Below, one piece after another: positions 33,272 through 43,380 of a stretch of DNA of 64,000 nt; the stretch's first letter is position 1; the number at the start of each line of letters is the position of its first letter. Location: positions 44,144-108,143 of the IMG/VR virus record IMGVR_UViG_3300025168_000038. One strand, 5' to 3'. The DNA is from a virus. A program made the position numbers and the translations under genes. The notes under the pieces are model-generated. The model worked only from the letters and a program-made list of their open reading frames with translations. It was not told the origin of the DNA and did not search any database.

Positions 33272-36076
33272 TTAACGCCCCATCTTTCCTACTGTCATCC
33301 AGTATGGGTATGCTGTACGTTTAAGTTTAGTCATGCCTCCTTTTTTTGCAGTAGGTTGATTCACATCTGTTCTTACGCTTGGTACATTATATTGCTCAAA
33401 AGGATTATCATCATCTTTATTTGCATTCTTCTTACTATTCTCTCCCATAATAAGTTGTATATAATCTATTTTATTTTTTTCATCTTTTACTCCTTGTTCA
33501 TCTGCTTTGTTCCATAACCTAAGTACTTCCTCTTCTCTTTTCTCACTTTCAGTTCTTTGATCTGTTTTTGCATTTGGATTATTAGTAGAATCAGTAAATG
33601 TATTTAAACCATATAGTTCAGGTCTAATTTGGAATTCAGGAGATTTGGTTTTATTAAGGTTAGAAGTATTGGCCATATTAGTTTGCATAGTGTTCCACAA
33701 CTCATTACTTTTAATAGTATCCCAGTTCTTAAAGTCAGTAAACCTTTGTAAAGCTAAATTAGTACCTTCATCTTGTAACTCTCTTTGTTTCATATTAAAC
33801 TGATTGTTTCTCATGTTTAAATCAGCATTTACTCTTCCAGCTTGATTAATAATGTTAATGTTATTTGTATTAGTCTTATTAATAGCATCCTCACTTAAAG
33901 CTACAGCTTTACCAAAGTCTGATCCAGCTACTGCACCTCTACCAAAAGCTTTCATAGCATCTAGCTTAGAATTTAAAGCTGCATTAATATTATTTACTTT
34001 ACCTGTCCAGTCATCTAAAGCTATATCTAATTGTACTGGTGGTGCTTGTCCTAATACTGGTAATATTAAAGGATTATCTAATCTATTTTGTGCTGCTATA
34101 TTATTAACATCTTGCATCCATGGCATAGGTCTTTCAGGAACAAATTCATCATTTAATTTAGGATCTGGAGTATCAGCAGGATCATCTAATGAACCAATTA
34201 TAGTATTAGCTTGAGGATTAGCAAGATACCTTCTGTCTATATTATATGTATGTAAACCTAATACACCATCTATATTAGTTCCCCCTCTATCACCAGCAAA
34301 TAAATTTCTAGGTTCTAAACCATGTTTTTCAGAAAACTCATTATCTAACCTTTGCATATTTTCTTGAACAGTAGTCCATTGTTTTGTATACGCTGGATTT
34401 TTTCTTCCTGCTGCTCTATCTGCTTCATTCAAATATAAAGGTGTATTATAATCAAAACCTTCTTCAGGTATAGCATCACCCCATCTTAATTCAAAATCTT
34501 CTTGAAACTTTGGGTCAGATAAATCTGCACCTGCGCTCATTTGTCCTGCAGAACTCTGTTGCTCAGGTCTATTACCTCCAGAAGCTATACCTCTTCTTAC
34601 TTTAACTTGTGGATAACCCTCTAACGTAGCTATAACTTCATTATCATTATCTGTATATATAGGAGTTTCACCTGTTCCAGAAGTAGTTACTGTTACTTGT
34701 TGTGATTCTTTAATTTCATCTAATGGATTTGGTTCCTTTTCAACTAATGTAAACTCTCTTCTTTTTTTAACAGCATCATAATATTCATTTATACTTATAA
34801 CATTGCCTCTATCTATAGCATCTGCAAACTGTTGATAATTAGGGTGTCCTTCTGGAAAAGGGTTATCATCCTTACCATATACTTTAACATCTTCTGTTTC
34901 ATTAACAACTACATTATTACCATTCTCAGTAACCTCTTCCTCTATACTTTCTCTTATAGATAAATCTCCTTGAAATCTTTCTTTATTAATTTCAAAATCT
35001 AATGGATCATAATCTTTTATATCTATTAAAGCTTTACCATATAAAAGCTTTTCTTCATCAGTTAACATTTCAACAAATTTTTGATCAACTTTACCTTGCA
35101 TATTTATATGCATACCTCCTCTAATTCTACCTTCTATATATTGTTCTCTGCTTACATTTTGTCCATTAAGCTTATAATTTGTAGTTTTCTCATTATTACC
35201 TTCTTGAGCTTTATCTAATTCAGTACCATACATTGCCATTTGTTCTACTGGTCCTACATTACCTTGTGGATTGCCTTCTTGTGGTTGTTCTTGATCTTGC
35301 ATCTGAGCCATCATCTCTTGTAGCATAATTACTTGTGCTTGTTGTTCCGGAGGTAAACTAGCTATTGCATTTAGCTCTGCTTGTTTTTTAGTAATGTCTT
35401 CTACTTGTGCAGTAAATTTAATAGGGTCTATACCCTTTTCAGTTAAATAAGGATATGCGGCTAAAGGTACACCTTCTTCAAAATTCTTTTTAAGTTCTTG
35501 ACCAAATGCTAATTTAGACAAGTTACCCATATTCTTTTTAAGCATAAGCTCAGCACTTGTAGTAGATATATCATCTGCATACTGATCATTAATAGCTGCT
35601 AAATATGGATTGAGCTGATACTTTTTAGATATGTTAGCTGGTGTTTTTCTTTTTCCTGTCTCTATACCAAACTCAGCCATCTCATCTTTATTAAACTTCA
35701 TTTTGTTTGTATCTGAATAAATAAATGATTGTTCTGGTAAAAACATAGGCACGCCTCCACCTGTATGTCTTGGTCCATTAATATCATATAAACCAAACTG
35801 ACCATTACTATTTAAATCAGCCAATACTGTTTCTCCACCTTCTGCTTCAACATTAGCATCTTCTCTTGGTACACCTGTTAAACTATATCTAACATCACTA
35901 TCTAAACTATTATTAAAATTAGTAGATCCATAATACTCTTGAGGAGTTGTAACTAAACCATAATCAGCTTGATCTCCTGTAACATACCCACCATCTTTTT
36001 TAACTTCAGTTTTTTTAAGTTTTCCATCAACTAATTCAAAACCATCAGGTAATTTATTTATCTTTATTTTTGCCAT
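33272..36076 (-). CDS. Cargo / virion protein with conserved 'GGE..GG' N-terminal domain
   Basis: 934 residues. After MAKIKINKLPDGFELVDGKL comes the block NVEAEGGETVLADLNSNG (about residues 76-93), then HTGGGVPMFLPEQSFIYSD (about 102-120). I recall this arrangement from structural operons of crAss-like and other Bacteroidota phages (E-x-E-GGE ... GGV ... SFIFSD). A Gln/Glu/Met-rich region follows (MLQEMMAQMQDQEQPQEG near 260). The middle includes a short segment DRGGTNIDGVLGLHTYNIDR that looks like a fold core but carries no motif I can name. The C-terminus is basic (KLKRTAYPYWMTVGKMGR). It starts 2 bp after the 841-residue gene and is probably cotranscribed and copackaged with it. Confidence 0.65.
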   Translation of the reverse strand: MAKIKINKLPDGFELVDGKLKKTEVKKDGGYVTGDQADYGLVTTPQEYYGSTNFNNSLDSDVRYSLTGVPREDANVEAEGGETVLADLNSNGQFGLYDINGPRHTGGGVPMFLPEQSFIYSDTNKMKFNKDEMAEFGIETGKRKTPANISKKYQLNPYLAAINDQYADDISTTSAELMLKKNMGNLSKLAFGQELKKNFEEGVPLAAYPYLTEKGIDPIKFTAQVEDITKKQAELNAIASLPPEQQAQVIMLQEMMAQMQDQEQPQEGNPQGNVGPVEQMAMYGTELDKAQEGNNEKTTNYKLNGQNVSREQYIEGRIRGGMHINMQGKVDQKFVEMLTDEEKLLYGKALIDIKDYDPLDFEINKERFQGDLSIRESIEEEVTENGNNVVVNETEDVKVYGKDDNPFPEGHPNYQQFADAIDRGNVISINEYYDAVKKRREFTLVEKEPNPLDEIKESQQVTVTTSGTGETPIYTDNDNEVIATLEGYPQVKVRRGIASGGNRPEQQSSAGQMSAGADLSDPKFQEDFELRWGDAIPEEGFDYNTPLYLNEADRAAGRKNPAYTKQWTTVQENMQRLDNEFSEKHGLEPRNLFAGDRGGTNIDGVLGLHTYNIDRRYLANPQANTIIGSLDDPADTPDPKLNDEFVPERPMPWMQDVNNIAAQNRLDNPLILPVLGQAPPVQLDIALDDWTGKVNNINAALNSKLDAMKAFGRGAVAGSDFGKAVALSEDAINKTNTNNINIINQAGRVNADLNMRNNQFNMKQRELQDEGTNLALQRFTDFKNWDTIKSNELWNTMQTNMANTSNLNKTKSPEFQIRPELYGLNTFTDSTNNPNAKTDQRTESEKREEEVLRLWNKADEQGVKDEKNKIDYIQLIMGENSKKNANKDDDNPFEQYNVPSVRTDVNQPTAKKGGMTKLKRTAYPYWMTVGKMGR

Positions 36077-36078
36077 AA

Positions 36079-38604
36079 TTATAAAATTTCTATATCAGCT
36101 CCTGCTGCTATTAATTGTATTAGTAAGTCCTGATCTACATCCATTATATCTCCACCCATTTGATTTTTTGGTATGGTCATAAATGATACACCACTCATGT
36201 TAAAAGGATCATTAGGTATAATATCAAAAATATTATTGTAATCTACATTACCATCAAATCCGGCATCATACATTTTATTATTAAGTGCACGTCTTCTACC
36301 TGCAGGATTTGGGGAATAAGACCCACTACTAATAATAGTGTCATTATCACTATTGAAACCATGATTTTTTATCATATTTTCAATAATACTTTTTGTTTCT
36401 TTCTTGCTAAAATTACCACCTGCATTATTAAATGCTTTTTTATACTCTTTATTACCATCTTCTGCTTTAGCCATTTCTCTTTTAATAACTCTATCTCTGT
36501 TTGCTAAGTATGCTGCCTCACCACCTTCTTTTGCTTTATCTTGTTCAGCTATTGCTGCTTTGATAACTCTATCTCTATTAGCTAAATAGCTTTCTTCACC
36601 GCCACTAGCCATATTGCTAAGTATATTATGCTGTGCTTCTGGTGGTAAAGCTTTAAATCCATCATTGTTCACTCCTCCTCCTTTTTTACTAAACTGAGTT
36701 GTCATAAAAGGATTAAACGTAGCTTCATCTAAACCTACTACTCTGTCCTTTGTACTTCTTAACATGCCTGTATTTGTTTTGTAGTTACCTTTTGAACCAG
36801 GAGCATCAGTTACAACACTTGCCCAATTGTCTGCCATAAACATATCTTGCCTGTCTTCCTTGGCTTTTTCTTGATTTATTCTATTATAAATATTATCATT
36901 AGCAAAACTAGCAGCATCTACACCTACTTTTGATAAACTTGTTCCTATTCTAAAAAATGGATTGTCACCTATTTCAGTTAACATTCCAGCTAAGCTATTT
37001 GTCCTTTCTGATTCAGGCATATTTATTTTGCTATATACATCAGCTGCTGTTTGTACATTATTTACAGCTCCTTCTGTTGACGCATCTGCAATAACTGGAT
37101 CTACTTCTTCCATTCCTTCTGCATTAGAAGTGGTGTAGTTAGCCATATCAAAAGGAGTTCCGTCAGAAAGAAATTCTAAAACTTCACTTTCTTCTTCTGT
37201 AAAAGGACCTCCGCCCCCTTCTTGTAATTTTGGATATGTTTTATTATAAGATTCTAAATATTGATCATATAATTTTTGATTAAAATCACTACCCATCATT
37301 TTATTATTTTTGTCTAAACCAATAGATTGAAAATATGATTCTTGATCCATCAACTCTGGAACTATACCTGATGCTTCAGAAATATTATTATCATAATCAG
37401 ATTTTAATTTTCTTTGTTTTTCTTCTTCTTCAGCTAATGTTAAAGCTTTGTAATCTTCTATATTCTTAAGATTTTCATCTGATAAATCATATGTTGTTTT
37501 TTTACCATAGTATAAAGGACTAGCAGTACTAGCATAATCTACTTTATCTTTTAATCCGGCAAAAGCACCTTTTTTTAAATTATTCTCACCAACCTCTTTA
37601 CTAAATAACTCTTGGTTTATATCACTAGCTAAACCTAAACCTTCTAATAGTATATTACCTTCAGGGTTTATATTTTGAAAAAAGTCTCCCATGTTATAAC
37701 TATTATTAGCCACAGGTTTAGAATACTGCGTTGGATTATCTATAAACATTCCAATTTCATCTCCTGTTGCTTTACTACCATACCACTCCATAAAACTTCT
37801 TGGCTCACCACCATAATCTCTAAACCTTGAGTCTAAAGTATATTTTCTGTTAGGAGGATTATAAGAGCCTTCTCTTTGTCTTACACCTTCTGTATAATCC
37901 ATTCCTCCTCCATTTCCAGCAAGATGGATATAACCCTTTTCACCTAATTCAAGATGTTGGTCATGTGTCATAGCCATTACACCATCATCTCCTTTATACA
38001 TCATGTGTGGTTTAAACTCACCACCCTCTTCTTTTTTCCAACCAGCTGCATTCTTTGCAAAATTAGCCATCTTAACTACAGACGTAGGGTATGCATCAGT
38101 ATTGTCCATAACTTTATTATATGCTTCTGAAACACTCATACCACGTGCTTTAGCCCATCTAGTAAACTTACCTCTATTCTCTGGTTCAATTTCTATTCCT
38201 GATTTAGCAAAACCAGGTATTGTATCTTGTTTAGGTTTACTGCTTTCTAATGCTTCATTTCTAGCTAAAAGCTGAGGACTAGAATTAACTTCTTCTGGAC
38301 TAGATGGCCCAGGAGGTTGTGCTTTTACACTTACTTGTTGAAACAAAGTCATTATATCTTCTTGTTGCATACCACCCATCATAAGTGCTTGTGCAATAAC
38401 TTGTTGATCAACTTGTTGTTGTGAAAGTTCTAAGACTATATCAACTATATCCTTACCTTGATTTACTGAAGAAGATATTATTTCTGTAACTTGTTGAATC
38501 ATAGGATCCACTACAGGCTGCTGATTACTCATAGCTGGTTGACTAGGAATCATTGCACCGCCTTGTTGTTTTACACTTTTTTTGTTTAATTTCACTTTGC
38601 TCAT
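36079..38604 (-). CDS. Cargo / virion protein, 841 residues
   Basis: N-terminal low-complexity Gln/Met/Val region (residues 1-95: SQPAMSNQQPVVDPMIQQV and similar). Then KFTRWAKARGMSVSEAYNKV and VVKMANFAKNAAGWKKEEGG (about 147-195), a block I recall from crAss-like cargo proteins, and DGVMAMTHDQHLELGEKGYI. Near residues 667-708 two copies of GGExxYLANRDRVIK lie 26 residues apart. The C-terminus, MDVDQDLLIQLIAAGADIEIL, is also shared among such proteins as I recall. No catalytic motif is visible. A 63-bp gap with a variant of the promoter-like motif precedes it, so this gene may open the cargo transcription unit leading to the polymerase. Confidence 0.65.
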   Translation of the reverse strand: MSKVKLNKKSVKQQGGAMIPSQPAMSNQQPVVDPMIQQVTEIISSSVNQGKDIVDIVLELSQQQVDQQVIAQALMMGGMQQEDIMTLFQQVSVKAQPPGPSSPEEVNSSPQLLARNEALESSKPKQDTIPGFAKSGIEIEPENRGKFTRWAKARGMSVSEAYNKVMDNTDAYPTSVVKMANFAKNAAGWKKEEGGEFKPHMMYKGDDGVMAMTHDQHLELGEKGYIHLAGNGGGMDYTEGVRQREGSYNPPNRKYTLDSRFRDYGGEPRSFMEWYGSKATGDEIGMFIDNPTQYSKPVANNSYNMGDFFQNINPEGNILLEGLGLASDINQELFSKEVGENNLKKGAFAGLKDKVDYASTASPLYYGKKTTYDLSDENLKNIEDYKALTLAEEEEKQRKLKSDYDNNISEASGIVPELMDQESYFQSIGLDKNNKMMGSDFNQKLYDQYLESYNKTYPKLQEGGGGPFTEEESEVLEFLSDGTPFDMANYTTSNAEGMEEVDPVIADASTEGAVNNVQTAADVYSKINMPESERTNSLAGMLTEIGDNPFFRIGTSLSKVGVDAASFANDNIYNRINQEKAKEDRQDMFMADNWASVVTDAPGSKGNYKTNTGMLRSTKDRVVGLDEATFNPFMTTQFSKKGGGVNNDGFKALPPEAQHNILSNMASGGEESYLANRDRVIKAAIAEQDKAKEGGEAAYLANRDRVIKREMAKAEDGNKEYKKAFNNAGGNFSKKETKSIIENMIKNHGFNSDNDTIISSGSYSPNPAGRRRALNNKMYDAGFDGNVDYNNIFDIIPNDPFNMSGVSFMTIPKNQMGGDIMDVDQDLLIQLIAAGADIEIL
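36481..36603 (-). repeat. Two-copy tandem repeat inside the 841-residue gene
   Basis: Two 45-bp units (36481-36525 and 36559-36603), 78 bp apart, both encode GGE-x-x-YLANRDRVIK. They differ at a handful of bases. The unit includes the GGE motif that also appears in the C-terminal part of the 1568-residue protein (KKGGESEML). Confidence 0.6.
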
Positions 38605-38611
38605 ATTATAT

Positions 38612-38626
38612 TATTAATATACAAAT
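38612..38626 (-). promoter_or_regulatory. Shared AT motif, variant copy 3
   Basis: Minus-strand reading ATTTGTATATTAATA, a close variant of ATTTTGTATATTATTA, only 8-22 bp upstream of the ATG at 38604. It sits in the only gap of notable size between the 1568-residue gene and the cargo genes. If the motif is a promoter, the transcript would have almost no leader. Confidence 0.4.
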
Positions 38627-38667
38627 AATTAAGGAGATTCACTAATATTTAAGGTTTAACAATCATC

Positions 38668-41600
38668 CTAAAGATGCGTCATTATATAGTTTGGTACACT
38701 CATACCCATTCTCCTTGCATCATTTAAATGTATTCTATTTAGTTTATCATATATATTATTGGCTTCCTGACTTTTTACTTTTCCGTTAATATAGTTCTTA
38801 TAAGTATTTAACATCTCTGACTCACCACCTTTTTTATATGGTAGTAAATCTTCTAAACTAAATTGTAAAAAACCTGTTTTACCTAATTCCTTTTTTGCTG
38901 CTTCCATGCTATTTGCAAAACTTTTTCTATTGCCTTTTTTAGAAACATTCTTATGCCCTTTTAACCATACATCTGCCATTGATAATTTACCATCTGCATA
39001 GTCTTTTAATACAGCTGGAGATTCAATTAAATTAGCAAAGAATAATGTATACTGATCTTTTGCACTTAAATCTAGTGCACTTTCTGCATTAAGTATATTT
39101 TCATTAAGTGTATATTTTATTCCTGTTTTTTTACCAGCTGCTTCAGCAACATTTTTATATCTTGTTTTTGCAGTATCAAAAGATTCTGGTTCAAACTGAA
39201 ACATTCCTCTTCCTAAGCCGTCTTTTTCTCCATCTTTGGTAATCTGTCTAGCTAGAGGGTTCATTCTTTGCTGGGGACCAGATTCATGAAAAGCTATATT
39301 ATCAGCTAAATCTGTCCATGTTTTTTCATTACCCCCTCTACTCTCAACCATATAATCTATAATATTAGTAAGACCTAATACTTGATTATTTTTTTTATTT
39401 TGTTCATCTTCACTTACAATAATTTGAGATCTAGAAGGTATAAAACCACCATCTTGTTCTTGTGATAGTGCTGTACTAGCTCCAACAACAGGAATAGCAG
39501 CAGGTAATTTATTTAAAGCTCTAGAAAGAATCTCTCTGTTTTTTGCTGTTTTCTCATATAAATCTAATACTCTTGTGTTACTTAAAAAACCTGAGTTCTT
39601 TCCACCACGATCCCACCCATAATCATAAAAACCTCTAGGTTTATTAGCAAAACTAACTTCAGCTTGTATAAGTTTATTTGGTGTTATCTTATCATAAATA
39701 TTTTTTATAATACCTCTATCTAACATTGATTGTCTTAGTTCAGCTAAATATGATGTAGGTTCCTGACCACTACTTCCTTCTTTAAAATATTCCCATTGAG
39801 CTTTTCCTGTTTTACTTAAATTTGCAGATGGGGTAAGTTTTCTAGCATAATCATCCAAAGGCATTTTTCTTCCTGCTTGTAATAAGTGGTTTAGTTCATG
39901 TACTTCCACAGGTGCATTATTTGAATATTTCATACCTGTAGTCACTTTGCCTGGAATAGATTCTTTGCCTAAACGTTTTAGATTAATTACCATATTTGGG
40001 TCTGCAAGATATTTATTATATAATTCATCTGGAAATGGCATTTCCACTCCTGTTACAGGATCTAAATATTTTTTAGGAACAAAATCACCTGTCTCATATA
40101 CTGCTTTTCTTGGTGCGTTTTGAAACCAAGCGTTAAAATATAATCCATCATTATTCTTAAATAATTCTCTAGCTATATTATGATTAACATGTTTAGGATC
40201 ACCTATTGCATCTTTCCACATTGCTAATGCATTATCATTAATAGTATTTCCTTTAGCTGATACTAACTCGTTATATCTTGCTAATGCATTTCTTTCTGCA
40301 AAAACTTTATTATATGGTTGTCCAACTGATTGAAGATATTTAGCTTCTGCTTCAACTAATCTTTCAAAACCTTCTGAGCCAGGTTTTAAATCATTTAATC
40401 TTTTTTGTATGGTAGCTCTAAAACTATCTGCACCTGCAGCTAACTGTTGTAAAGGCTTTTGTAAATTTGAACCTTCTGGCATAATATCTGCACCACCTCT
40501 ACCTATGTGAGGCGGCCTTACACCTTTAACTGGTGTAATATCATCTAAATTTCTTGGTGTATTACCTGAATATTTTTTTACTTGATCTTTAATAAGACTA
40601 GGTGCTTTAGGGTTTATAAGTTTATTAATCATCTTAGGAAGCTCACCAATTTTAGCTCTAGACAACCAAGCAGGTATAACAGGTATAGCACCTAAAGCAT
40701 TTAATGAACCTGATAAAATTTCACCTTCTTCAAAATCTCTTTTAGAATTTTCAGCATACTGTGCCCATGCAAATGGGTTAAAAACATCAACAAGCATATC
40801 TAAATTATTTCTTTCAGGATTAGAAACATTTAATCCTTTAGGAATAGGTTCATTACGTGCACTATAACCAAATGCTGTAAAAGGGCTAGCTAATTTATCA
40901 GCAAAATTTTTGTAATCAAAAATCTCTTTTTGAAATAAATTCTCATCACCTTGTCTAAACTCATATCCTTGTTGAGCCATTACAGGTTGATTAGGATTAT
41001 TTTCTTGTACTAACTCATTAAAGTATATTTTCATTTTTCTTTCTACTTCAGGTCTTAAATCATTTATATCATTTTCAAGTCCTTTTCTATAATCAATAAT
41101 TGATTTTTGATCAGCTATATTTTGTATATTATCAACACCTTCAACAAACTCTAATGCTTTATTATATTTTTTACCTCTTTTTGTTTTACTATTTTTAAGT
41201 AAATATTTAGCATTTTGATAAGGTGATTTATCTCCATAAGGACCATCCTCAAATGAATATCTTTTATTATCCTGTAACCATGAATCATAAAAAGAATCTT
41301 GTTCATCAAAAGTACTAACATTATATCCTTCATCATATACATCTCTTAGTTTACGCTTATTATCATTTTTATCAAAGTTCTTTAAATCATTCATCATACC
41401 TTTAAGATTGCTAAACTCCATACTTTGAAAATGCAATTGTGCCTCACTATTATTTGGTACTAATTTTTCATTAGTATTCAACATTTTTTCAAACTGACTT
41501 GAGCCAAATTTTTCTTTATTATAATCCCAAATTCCTTCATCTAATAATCTACCTTCTGTTTCTGCTTTAGCTGAGCTTATTTCTGCAGGCATACCAGCAT

Positions 41601-43374
41601 GCATATTAAAATCTTTAAAGTTCTCTTTACCAAATAAATCTTCATACACTTTTAATAAACTTCCCTCAGCATTATAATGTCCCATATTAGTACGGTATTT
41701 TTGTTTACCATCTACTGTTACTCTATTAGTTGGATCATCAATCATATCATCAAATAAAGGACTGGTGTTTGTATTATAACTATGAGCCAATTCATGACGT
41801 AATAAACCTTTTAAAGGATCTCCATAATTAGTTCTTATATTTCCAGAGTTGTCGTATTGTAAACCAATAGAATAAGGGTAATTATAAGCATCTTTAGATA
41901 TTATATCTGATGCTAATTTTCTATCATCTCCATATTGAAATGGTCTAGTCTCAAATGAAGCAATTGCGTTATCTCTTTTAATTTGAGTACTGTCTCCTGA
42001 ACCATCACCATAATATGGACTATATGTAGTTGCTTCATTCTCTGATCCCGTATATGGATAAACTATAGCATTATCTGATCCTGCATTTGTAAAATCTATT
42101 TGATTTTTAACATTCTTTTTAGCCACTTCAATATCTATATCTTTTCCAGTAACATGCTTATAGTTTGCTACATATCTATTTAAAAAAGTTTCACTATTTA
42201 ATTTATTAATTAGTTCTTCTTTTTCTTCTTTAATAGGATAAGATCCAAGATTACCCATTTGTCCTTTAGGTAATGTTTTAACTTTACCATTCTTAGTTCT
42301 AGCATATCTATTGTTTTCATTTTCCATGCTAGGAATAAGTGTGCCTGAGTATGATTTACCTTTCCAATTCCAACTTACTGAGCCACCTCCTTTTTGAGCC
42401 TTTGGAATATATTCTCCTGAATCTTTATTTTCTTCTACATATATTCTATCATATATTTCAAAAGGTTTTACTATATTCTCTGTATCAACTCCTCTAAAAT
42501 CATATTTATCATAAATAGATAAATATTTTTCCTTTCTTTCATTATCATATCCCCATTGAAGTTGAAACCCTTGTAGTGGGTCTCTTCCATAAAAATCATC
42601 TGCATCCATAAAGTCATCTTTAATAAACCTAGATAATCCTTCTACAAATTTTTTCTTTCCTTCAGTTTTATTATCATCTCCTTTGTCATAATCACCCATG
42701 TGTTTTATTAATTTATTCCAATCTATAACATCTGGATTTAATTTTACATATTTATCATTAGGATTCTTTGCATCAGAAGGCATATATTCTGAAGGAATAA
42801 AATACTTTGCATCATTTGGAAGACCTAATGCCTTTGCCCATGCTTCCTCATCTATACTATAACTACCATCCTTATCTAATACAGGTGGTTTACCTTCTTT
42901 ACCAAAATAATCTCTCCATCCTGCACCAGCTAAACCAGATATACTTGGATACCCTTCAGGCCTAATTTGCTCAAAAAGCAGTCGTTTCATATTTGCATCA
43001 TTCACATCATTTGAATACATATTATTATACAAACTATTAGCTGCATTTACCATCAAAGCATTGTCACTACGACTTCTATCTACAACCCTTTCTCCAACAT
43101 TACCTTCCTGAGCCATAGGTATTTCAAATACTTGATCTCCTGGAAACTCATAATTCATACCTGGTTGCATCATTTGTGAGTTGCCTAAGTTATCTGTACC
43201 TAGTACAGGAAACTCCACATCTTCCATAGTAATACTTCCTGACTCAATAATGTTAAAAGGATTATCTACATCAGGACTATTAAACTTATACCCCTCTATA
43301 GATAAATATTCTGATATATCAGTAATATATTCATTTGGTCCTCCTGGTAATCCTATGCTTTTTTTATTTGCCAT
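38668..43374 (-). CDS. Virion protein with two zincin motifs and a lysozyme-like C-terminal domain
   Basis: 1568 residues. Three enzyme-like regions can be seen. First, HELAH (527-531, in LLRHELAHSYN) with acidic candidates Glu598/Glu605 downstream is a zinc metallopeptidase signature. Second, HELNH (1159-1163, in VEVHELNHLLQAG) with Glu1212 in SYLAELRQ is another. Third, residues about 1345-1520 resemble a lytic transglycosylase: AFHESGPQQRMNP with Glu1364 as catalytic acid, then GRGMFQFEPESF, the usual GxxQ-type follow-up. Hydrophobic segments near 900-960 (GSLNALGAIPVIPAWLS) may help membrane contact. A C-terminal tail (KKGGESEMLNTYKNY) follows. It begins 6 bp after the muzzle gene. It probably opens peptidoglycan during DNA entry; the peptidase targets could be host or virion proteins. 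Confidence 0.7.
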   Translation of the reverse strand: MANKKSIGLPGGPNEYITDISEYLSIEGYKFNSPDVDNPFNIIESGSITMEDVEFPVLGTDNLGNSQMMQPGMNYEFPGDQVFEIPMAQEGNVGERVVDRSRSDNALMVNAANSLYNNMYSNDVNDANMKRLLFEQIRPEGYPSISGLAGAGWRDYFGKEGKPPVLDKDGSYSIDEEAWAKALGLPNDAKYFIPSEYMPSDAKNPNDKYVKLNPDVIDWNKLIKHMGDYDKGDDNKTEGKKKFVEGLSRFIKDDFMDADDFYGRDPLQGFQLQWGYDNERKEKYLSIYDKYDFRGVDTENIVKPFEIYDRIYVEENKDSGEYIPKAQKGGGSVSWNWKGKSYSGTLIPSMENENNRYARTKNGKVKTLPKGQMGNLGSYPIKEEKEELINKLNSETFLNRYVANYKHVTGKDIDIEVAKKNVKNQIDFTNAGSDNAIVYPYTGSENEATTYSPYYGDGSGDSTQIKRDNAIASFETRPFQYGDDRKLASDIISKDAYNYPYSIGLQYDNSGNIRTNYGDPLKGLLRHELAHSYNTNTSPLFDDMIDDPTNRVTVDGKQKYRTNMGHYNAEGSLLKVYEDLFGKENFKDFNMHAGMPAEISSAKAETEGRLLDEGIWDYNKEKFGSSQFEKMLNTNEKLVPNNSEAQLHFQSMEFSNLKGMMNDLKNFDKNDNKRKLRDVYDEGYNVSTFDEQDSFYDSWLQDNKRYSFEDGPYGDKSPYQNAKYLLKNSKTKRGKKYNKALEFVEGVDNIQNIADQKSIIDYRKGLENDINDLRPEVERKMKIYFNELVQENNPNQPVMAQQGYEFRQGDENLFQKEIFDYKNFADKLASPFTAFGYSARNEPIPKGLNVSNPERNNLDMLVDVFNPFAWAQYAENSKRDFEEGEILSGSLNALGAIPVIPAWLSRAKIGELPKMINKLINPKAPSLIKDQVKKYSGNTPRNLDDITPVKGVRPPHIGRGGADIMPEGSNLQKPLQQLAAGADSFRATIQKRLNDLKPGSEGFERLVEAEAKYLQSVGQPYNKVFAERNALARYNELVSAKGNTINDNALAMWKDAIGDPKHVNHNIARELFKNNDGLYFNAWFQNAPRKAVYETGDFVPKKYLDPVTGVEMPFPDELYNKYLADPNMVINLKRLGKESIPGKVTTGMKYSNNAPVEVHELNHLLQAGRKMPLDDYARKLTPSANLSKTGKAQWEYFKEGSSGQEPTSYLAELRQSMLDRGIIKNIYDKITPNKLIQAEVSFANKPRGFYDYGWDRGGKNSGFLSNTRVLDLYEKTAKNREILSRALNKLPAAIPVVGASTALSQEQDGGFIPSRSQIIVSEDEQNKKNNQVLGLTNIIDYMVESRGGNEKTWTDLADNIAFHESGPQQRMNPLARQITKDGEKDGLGRGMFQFEPESFDTAKTRYKNVAEAAGKKTGIKYTLNENILNAESALDLSAKDQYTLFFANLIESPAVLKDYADGKLSMADVWLKGHKNVSKKGNRKSFANSMEAAKKELGKTGFLQFSLEDLLPYKKGGESEMLNTYKNYINGKVKSQEANNIYDKLNRIHLNDARRMGMSVPNYIMTHL

Positions 43375-43380
43375 ATTTAA

